This document shows positions 58,719 to 64,000 of a stretch of 64,000 nucleotides of DNA, piece after piece. A program made the translations under genes and the position numbers. The notes beneath the pieces were generated by a model, which worked only from the letters and a program-made list of their open reading frames with translations, made no database searches and was not told the origin of the DNA. Each line of letters opens with the position of its first letter. Position 1 is the first letter of the stretch. Location of the stretch: the NCBI GenBank assembly GCA_023419375.1, contig JAEZYD010000023.1, positions 1 through 64,000 on the forward strand, in the 5' to 3' direction. This DNA is from Pseudomonadota bacterium (GTDB lineage Bacteria; Desulfobacterota; Desulfovibrionia; Desulfovibrionales; Desulfovibrionaceae).

Positions 58719-60674
58719 ATGAGTACACTTGTTTTTTGTTGTGTAGCACTGCCGTTTATTATGGCGCTTGTGCTGTATTTCACGCAAAGCAGCAGCGCTC
58801 GCAAGTTGATAGTGCCTGCAGCGGTCACAGTCATGGCGGTGGCAGCCGTGATCCTGGGCGCGAACGGCGCTTTTCGGCTTGAGATAGACACCATATTGGG
58901 TCTGTCTGCAGATTCTGTGTTCAGCGTGCTGGACTTGCTGTTGCTGGTTTACATTCTTGGCATAGGTTGGAAGCTGGGCAGCCGCCTGATTATGGGCATG
59001 ACCCTGCTGCAACTGATTGGTCTGTTATACCTTAAATTCGTTCTTCCCGGGCATGAAGTGCCCATCACTGCCTTTGTGGCAGACGGCCTGTCGCTCATCA
59101 TGGTGATTATCATCAGCGTGGTTGGCGGGCTCATTACCATTTACGGCATGGGCTACATGGATCTGCACGAAGAGCATCTGCATCTGCGTGTTTCGCGCCA
59201 GCCCAGATTTTTTGCCATTATTTTCTGCTTCCTCGGCGCCATGAACGGCCTGGTGCTCTGCAACAACCTTTCATGGATGTTCCTGTTCTGGGAAATCACA
59301 ACGCTGTGTTCCTTCATGCTCATAGGGCATGACCAGACAGACGAGGCCAAGGCCAATGCCCAACGGGCATTGTGGATGAACGTTCTGGGCGGCCTGGCCT
59401 TTGTTTCGGCCATGCTGTTCATTCAGAAGAGCCTGGGCACGCTTTCGACCGAGCTCGTGCTGCAAAAGATGACCTCTCTGGACGTAAAGAACACGGCCAT
59501 CCTTTTGCCTTTTGCCTTCTTCTGTCTGGCGGCCTTTACCAAGTCGGCGCAGGTTCCCTTCGAAAGCTGGCTGTGCGGCGCAATGGTTGCGCCAACGCCA
59601 GTTTCGGCCCTGCTGCACTCGGCTACCATGGTCAAGGCGGGCACCTACCTGCTGTTGCGCATGGCCCCGGCCTTTGCGGGAACCACCATGTCCACCATCG
59701 TGGCCCTGTTCGGCGCATTTACCTTTGTGGCCACATGTATTCTTGCGGTCAGCCAGAGTAATGCAAAAAAGGTTCTGGCGTATTCCACAATCGCCAACCT
59801 CGGGCTTATCATCGCCTGTGTGGGCATCAATACAGCTGCATCCATGATGGCGGCAACGACCATCATCATTTACCACTCCGTATCCAAGGGCCTGTTGTTC
59901 ATGTGCGTCGGCGCCATTGAACAGCGCATCGGCTCGCGCGATATCGAAGACATGCGCGGCCTCTATGGCATAATGCCCCGCACGGCCATTATCACCGTGA
60001 TTGGCATTTTCACCATGATGCTGCCGCCCTTTGGCATGCTCATAGGCAAGTGGATGGCCATTGAAGCCATTGCCCGCGCCACCCAGGCCATGACGCCCAT
60101 CGTTTTCTTTGTGGCGCTTGGCTCGGCCTTTACCGTGCTCTTCTGGGCGCGCTGGGCCGGTGTGCTGGTGTCGTCCTCCAAGATGCACGAGCACGCTGCT
60201 CATGGTAATCCCAAGCCCTCGGTCATGTTTGCGCTGCGTTCGCTGTGCGGGCTTGCCGTTGTGTTTTCGTTCATTTCGCCCATGGTGTTGAAGACCTTTG
60301 TGGAGCCTTCGGTTTCGGGCGTTTACGCGCGCTTCAATTTGCAGATCGAAGGCTTCATCCCCGGCGCCAACCTGACCGGCGCAGAAGGCTATGTGTGGAT
60401 TTACCTGCTGTTCCTTCTGCTTGGTCTGGGCGTGTGGTTTGCATGGCGAGAGGCCCGCAGAACACCCGAGTCTGCCCATGCGCAGCCCTACTTCTCGGGT
60501 CTGGCGGCAGAAAAGAACGGCGTGATCGGCTTCAAGGGCCCCATGAATGCCTTTGAACCCGTGCGTGTGGCCAACTTCTATCTTTGCCAGTATTTCGGCG
60601 AGAGCAAGATCACGCGGGCCATCGACATGATTTCCATCGCATTCCTGGTCGTTCTGGTAGGAGGTCTGCTGTAA
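58719..60674 (+). CDS. echA: Ech hydrogenase subunit A (NuoL-like membrane subunit)
   Basis: A 651-residue proton-pumping-type membrane protein with about 16 helices. The Mrp/NuoL core is clear: NNLSWMFLFWEITTLCSFMLIGHD, KSAQVPFESWLCGAMVAPTPVSALLHSATMVKAGTYLLLRMAPAF, and YHSVSKGLLFMCVGAIEQRIGSRDIEDMRGL, with the conserved Lys, Glu and His that move protons. It couples electron transfer between ferredoxin and H+/H2 to ion translocation. First gene of the ech operon, its stop overlapping the echB start. Confidence 0.94.
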   Translation: MSTLVFCCVALPFIMALVLYFTQSSSARKLIVPAAVTVMAVAAVILGANGAFRLEIDTILGLSADSVFSVLDLLLLVYILGIGWKLGSRLIMGMTLLQLIGLLYLKFVLPGHEVPITAFVADGLSLIMVIIISVVGGLITIYGMGYMDLHEEHLHLRVSRQPRFFAIIFCFLGAMNGLVLCNNLSWMFLFWEITTLCSFMLIGHDQTDEAKANAQRALWMNVLGGLAFVSAMLFIQKSLGTLSTELVLQKMTSLDVKNTAILLPFAFFCLAAFTKSAQVPFESWLCGAMVAPTPVSALLHSATMVKAGTYLLLRMAPAFAGTTMSTIVALFGAFTFVATCILAVSQSNAKKVLAYSTIANLGLIIACVGINTAASMMAATTIIIYHSVSKGLLFMCVGAIEQRIGSRDIEDMRGLYGIMPRTAIITVIGIFTMMLPPFGMLIGKWMAIEAIARATQAMTPIVFFVALGSAFTVLFWARWAGVLVSSSKMHEHAAHGNPKPSVMFALRSLCGLAVVFSFISPMVLKTFVEPSVSGVYARFNLQIEGFIPGANLTGAEGYVWIYLLFLLLGLGVWFAWREARRTPESAHAQPYFSGLAAEKNGVIGFKGPMNAFEPVRVANFYLCQYFGESKITRAIDMISIAFLVVLVGGLL

Positions 60675-61525
60675 TGCTCACCATCTTCAGCGCTATCGGC
60701 GGGTTGATCCTGTCGCCCCTGGTGGGCGGCCTGCTTACCGGCCTGGATCGCCGGATCACGGCGCGCCTTCAGTCGCGCCTTGGGCCGCCACTGCTCCAGC
60801 CTTTTTACGACATCTTCAAACTGCTGGGCAAACAGCCCCAGGTTACCAATGCCTGGCTGGTGTTCAGCGCGTACATCACGCTGATTTCATCGGCGCTTGC
60901 CCTGCTGATTTTCTTCATGGGCGGGGATTTGCTGCTGCTGTTCTTCGTGCTCACAGTGGGCGCGGTGTTTCAGGTGGTGGGCGCGGTATGCGTGCCTTCG
61001 CCCTACAGCAACGTGGGCGCGCAGCGCGAGCTGTTGCTCATGCTGGCCTATGAGCCTATTCTGATCCTGGTGTTCGTTGGCTTTGCCATGTGCACGGGTT
61101 CGTTCTCCATCGCCGCAGTATTCCAGCTCGAGCAGCCGTTGCTGCTCAAGATGCCCCTGCTGTTTCTGGCGCTGGGTTACGCCCTGACAATCAAACTGCG
61201 CAAGTCGCCCTTTGATATCGCGGCCTGCCACCACGGCCACCAGGAACTGGTGCGCGGCGTGCAGACCGAGTATTCCGGCCCGTACCTTGCGCTGATTGAA
61301 ATTGCCCACTGGTTTGACCTTGTGCTCATTCTCGGGCTGTGCGCCATGTTCTGGCACACCAGCTTTGTGGGAATGGCCGTACTTGTGGGCGCCTCGCTGT
61401 TTACGGAAATTCTTATCGACAACATCACCGCCCGTCTGACGTGGCAGTGGATGGTGCAGAAGAAGTCTCTGCTGCTCGGCATGGGCCTGGCCCTGGTTAA
61501 TCTTTTATGGCTGTACGTGGCGTAA
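60674..61525 (+). CDS. echB: Ech hydrogenase subunit B (NuoH-like membrane subunit)
   Basis: A 283-residue membrane protein of the NuoH family: GGLLTGLDRRITARLQSRLGPPLLQPFYDIFKLLGKQ, NVGAQRELLLMLAYEPILILVFVGFA, KLRKSPFDIAACHHGHQELVRGVQTEYSGPYLALIEIAHWFD. The E(L)VRGVQTEYSGP segment lines the quinone-site homologue that in Ech links the hydrogenase module to the membrane arm. The start at 60674 overlaps the echA stop (TAATG). Confidence 0.94.
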   Translation: MLTIFSAIGGLILSPLVGGLLTGLDRRITARLQSRLGPPLLQPFYDIFKLLGKQPQVTNAWLVFSAYITLISSALALLIFFMGGDLLLLFFVLTVGAVFQVVGAVCVPSPYSNVGAQRELLLMLAYEPILILVFVGFAMCTGSFSIAAVFQLEQPLLLKMPLLFLALGYALTIKLRKSPFDIAACHHGHQELVRGVQTEYSGPYLALIEIAHWFDLVLILGLCAMFWHTSFVGMAVLVGASLFTEILIDNITARLTWQWMVQKKSLLLGMGLALVNLLWLYVA

Positions 61526-61537
61526 GGAGGCCGGAAT

Positions 61538-62098
61538 ATGGGTTTCGTCGACAATATGATCAAGCGGAGCCGCCTGAAGTCTCCGTGGATAGTTCATTTT
61601 GACTGCGGTTCCTGCAACGGCTGCGACATCGAGGTGCTGGCCTGTCTGACGCCCATGTATGACGTAGAACGTTTCGGGGTGGTCAACGCGGGCAACCCCA
61701 AGCATGCCGACGTACTGCTGGTTACAGGCACGGTGAACCACCGCAACCAGCATGTGCTCAAGCAGATATACGAACAGATGCCTTCGCCCAAGGCCGTGGT
61801 TTCCATCGGAGCCTGCAACCTTTCCGGGGGCGTGTTCAAGGATACCTATAATGTGCTGAACGGCGCGTACAACATCATTCCTGTTGATGTGTTCGTGCCC
61901 GGCTGCCCGCCCAAACCCGAGGCCATCATTGACGGCGTGGTGCAAGCCCTTGGCGTGCTCAAGGCCAAGATGGGCCTTGGCCCCGAGCCTGTGCCCACCT
62001 TTATGCCGGGCGATGAGGACGGCACTCCCGAGATGACGCCGCAGGCGGAGTCCGCGCCGGAAGAAGCCCCCGACAAGCCACAGCAAAACGCGGGTTAA
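61538..62098 (+). CDS. echC: Ech hydrogenase small subunit C (NuoB-like)
   Basis: A 186-residue hydrogenase small subunit. The proximal [4Fe-4S] ligands are Cys23 and Cys26 in CGSCNGCD, with Cys29 just beyond, followed by GACNLSGG and PGCPPKPEAI. It passes electrons between the NiFe site in EchE and the ferredoxin subunit EchF. A C-terminal extension of about 35 residues (rich in Pro, Glu) exceeds the family core. GGAGG precedes the start. Confidence 0.95.
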   Translation: MGFVDNMIKRSRLKSPWIVHFDCGSCNGCDIEVLACLTPMYDVERFGVVNAGNPKHADVLLVTGTVNHRNQHVLKQIYEQMPSPKAVVSIGACNLSGGVFKDTYNVLNGAYNIIPVDVFVPGCPPKPEAIIDGVVQALGVLKAKMGLGPEPVPTFMPGDEDGTPEMTPQAESAPEEAPDKPQQNAG

Positions 62099-62116
62099 CC
62101 CGGAAAGGATAGAGCC

Positions 62117-62593
62117 ATGTTTTTTGAAGCCAAGGAAGTGACGCCGCAAACGCTGCTTTCAGAAGTGCAGCAGCTTGCCAACGCCAAATACCGTTTTGTG
62201 ACCATGTCGCAGACCGTCATGGACGAAAACACGCTGCGGCTTTTCTATCACTTTGACGTAAATCTCACCATGTCCGACCTGCGCCACAACGCCGAGCTGT
62301 GCGTGTGGGAACCCACGGACGCCAAGGGCATGGTGCATCTGCGCATGGATGTGAACAAGAACGACGCCATCCCCAGCATCACGCCCGTATATTTCTGCGC
62401 TGTGCTCGTAGAGAACGAAACGCAGGATCAGTTCGGGGTGCATTTTGCTGATCTGCCCCTGGATTATCAGGGGGCCATGTATCTGGAGGGCGAAGTCACC
62501 CACGCGCCGTACTTTACCATGACCACGGTCCGGCGGCCCGCCGCCAAGGCCGAGGCCGCCAAGGATGACACGGCCAAAGGAGAGAAGGCATGA
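62117..62593 (+). CDS. echD: Ech hydrogenase subunit D (NuoC-like)
   Basis: A 158-residue subunit. The NuoC-like fold shows LANAKYRFVTMSQTVMDENTLRLFYHFDVNLTM, AVLVENETQDQFGVHFADLPLDYQGAMYLEGE. It stabilises the hydrophilic arm and has no cofactor motif. The C-terminal 20 residues are Ala/Lys-rich. Its last four bases overlap the echE start (ATGA). Confidence 0.9.
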   Translation: MFFEAKEVTPQTLLSEVQQLANAKYRFVTMSQTVMDENTLRLFYHFDVNLTMSDLRHNAELCVWEPTDAKGMVHLRMDVNKNDAIPSITPVYFCAVLVENETQDQFGVHFADLPLDYQGAMYLEGEVTHAPYFTMTTVRRPAAKAEAAKDDTAKGEKA

Positions 62594-63672
62594 GCAACCG
62601 CACAACCGTGATTCCTTTCGGGCCGCAGCATCCCGTACTGCCCGAACCGCTGCACATCAAGTTTGTGGTGGAAGATGAAACCGTGGTCGGGGCCGTGCCC
62701 CAGCTTGGTTTTGTCCATCGCGGGCTTGAAAGCCTCGTGCGGCTCAAGGACTACAATCAGATGGTCTTTGTGGTCGAGCGCATCTGCGGCATCTGCTCGT
62801 GCATTCATGCCAACTGCTACTGCAACGCCATTGAAGACATGATGGGCATTACAGCGCCGCCGCGCGCGCAGTTTTTGCGGGTTATCTGGTCAGAACTGCA
62901 CCGGATACACTCCCACATGCTGTGGCTCGGCCTGTTTGCCGACTCGTTTGGCTTTGAAAGCGTGTTCCAGCAGTTCTGGCGCATCCGCGAGCATGTCATG
63001 GACATCTGCGAAGCCACGGCGGGCAACCGCGTTATCCTTTCGGTCAACGTGGTTGGCGGTGTGCGCCGCGACCTCAGCCCCGATCAGATCCGCTGGATGC
63101 ATGGCCGTCTGGACGAGCTGGAAAAGGGCATGCGCGAGCTTACCCGCACCATGCTTGACGACTACACCGTGCAGGAACGCACGCGCGGCATCGGCTACCT
63201 GAGCAAGGACGACGCCCGCCTGCTTGGCGCCGCCGGCCCCACCCTGCGCGGCAGCGGTTGGGAAATCGACGAACGCATGCACGGCTACGCCGCCTACAAG
63301 GATCTCAACTTCATTCCTGTGGTTGAGAATGACGGCGACTGCTACGCCCGTTCCAAGGTGCGCTTCTATGAAGTGCTGCACTCCATAGAGCTTATCCGCG
63401 AAGCCTTGAACCGCCTGCCCGAGAGCGAGCTGACCGTCAAGGTCACCGGCAATCCCGAGGGTGAATCGGTCTTTCGTGTGGAGCAGCCCCGCGGCGAGCT
63501 GTTCTACTACATCCGGGCCAACGGCACCAAGAATCTGGAGCGCATGCGCGTGCGCACGCCCACCTTTGCCAACGTGCCGCCCCTGCTGCACATGCTGCCG
63601 GGCTGCAAACTGCCCGACGTGCCGGTTATCGTGCTGAGTATCGACCCGTGCATCTCCTGCACAGAGAGGTAG
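62590..63672 (+). CDS. echE: Ech [NiFe] hydrogenase large subunit E
   Basis: A 360-residue catalytic subunit. Nickel ligands are Cys66 and Cys69 in VERICGICSC and Cys354 and Cys357 in the terminal DPCISC. The chain ends three residues later (TER), so there is no C-terminal peptide to be removed by a maturation protease, unlike group 1 enzymes, whose motif goes on to a histidine. It makes or oxidises H2, with electrons to or from EchF ferredoxin. Operon position between echD and echF is standard. Confidence 0.96.
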   Translation: MSNRTTVIPFGPQHPVLPEPLHIKFVVEDETVVGAVPQLGFVHRGLESLVRLKDYNQMVFVVERICGICSCIHANCYCNAIEDMMGITAPPRAQFLRVIWSELHRIHSHMLWLGLFADSFGFESVFQQFWRIREHVMDICEATAGNRVILSVNVVGGVRRDLSPDQIRWMHGRLDELEKGMRELTRTMLDDYTVQERTRGIGYLSKDDARLLGAAGPTLRGSGWEIDERMHGYAAYKDLNFIPVVENDGDCYARSKVRFYEVLHSIELIREALNRLPESELTVKVTGNPEGESVFRVEQPRGELFYYIRANGTKNLERMRVRTPTFANVPPLLHMLPGCKLPDVPVIVLSIDPCISCTER

Positions 63673-63675
63673 CCC

Positions 63676-64000
63676 ATGTATATGCTCCCAAACGTGCTGC
63701 GCAATCTTTCGGGCAAGCCAGCCACGCGGCTGTATCCTCTGGAAGAGCGCGAACCCTTCCCCGCCTATCGCGGCGTGATCACCAACGAGGTTGAAAAGTG
63801 CATATTCTGCAACTCCTGCGCACGAGTATGCCCAACCGATGCCATTACCGTGGATGCAAAAGCCGGAAAGTGGAATTATGATCCCTTCCTGTGCGTGTAC
63901 TGCTCCGCGTGTGTGGAAAAGTGCCCCACAAAATGTCTGCATCAGGAGCCAGTGCATCGCAAACCTTCCATCAGCAAGTTTGTAGTGCACCGCACCGGGA
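63676..64000 (+). CDS. echF: Ech hydrogenase ferredoxin subunit F (cut by window end)
   Basis: The first 108 codons of a polyferredoxin subunit are present. Two [4Fe-4S] motifs are visible, CIFCNSCARVCPTDAI and CVYCSACVEKCPTKCL, each with the four-cysteine C-x2-C-x2-C-x3-CP pattern. EchF is the entry point for electrons from soluble ferredoxin. It starts three bases after the echE stop. The reading frame is open at the window edge, so the C-terminus is not seen. Confidence 0.93.
   Translation, partial: MYMLPNVLRNLSGKPATRLYPLEEREPFPAYRGVITNEVEKCIFCNSCARVCPTDAITVDAKAGKWNYDPFLCVYCSACVEKCPTKCLHQEPVHRKPSISKFVVHRTG

Noticed and set aside
1..64000. CRISPR arrays, rRNA operons, prophage or defence islands
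   Set aside because: No regularly spaced repeats, rRNA stretches, phage structural genes or known defence cassettes were seen; the CI-like proteins are isolated.

Overview
The window looks like chromosome from a sulfate-reducing Desulfovibrio-type bacterium (Desulfobacterota). The reasons are the Ech-type [NiFe] hydrogenase operon at the right edge, a flavoredoxin-like protein, selA, a TrmD fused to a second SPOUT methyltransferase, a Man-family PTS remnant next to EI/HPr, and GC-rich codons separated by AT-rich spacers. This is inferred from gene content; no marker gene was compared.

Layout. 1-1380: the end of an IS3-like element, then about 1.2 kb of gene-free sequence rich in short repeats. 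1381-5590: a DUF362 ferredoxin-like gene broken by an in-frame TAA, then a predicted electrophile-defence module (flavoredoxin, nitroreductase, DJ-1/PfpI, NemR/AcuR-like TetR) with the same palindrome at two promoters. 5890-9466: an MHS transporter and a phosphodiesterase, divergent from a LacI regulator. 9631-13904: an ArsR regulator overlapping a 1305-residue fusion of LplT-like transporter, PlsC acyltransferase, acyl carrier and acyl-ACP synthetase. This is the most unusual gene here. 14070-18491: LysE exporter, LprI-like protein, and a self-cleaving repressor divergent from umuDC. 18950-21867: a proVWX osmoprotectant transporter.

21944-35361 is a long minus-strand housekeeping block: comEC, smpB, ptsI, HPr, EIID, rsmI, yraN, rnhB, rplS, trmD, an Sfp-type PPTase and an EF-G paralogue. 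35585-44825: a hypothetical membrane protein, thioesterase and mltA, a small HTH protein, an AlkD-like protein, folC-selA-aminopeptidase, and tRNA-Arg(TCT). 45022-52016: a YqaA protein, two chemoreceptors and an ion antiporter. 52316-58216: a DUF169 protein, a six-EF-hand protein, a histidine acid phosphatase, and an arginine pair (acetyltransferase plus argF). 58719-64000: echABCDEF, with echF cut by the window end.

Possible joint functions: the PPTase could arm the carrier domain of the lipid fusion; repressor and UmuD could both respond to activated RecA; the TetR protein probably controls the flavoenzyme operon and itself. No CRISPR array, rRNA gene or complete mobile element was seen.
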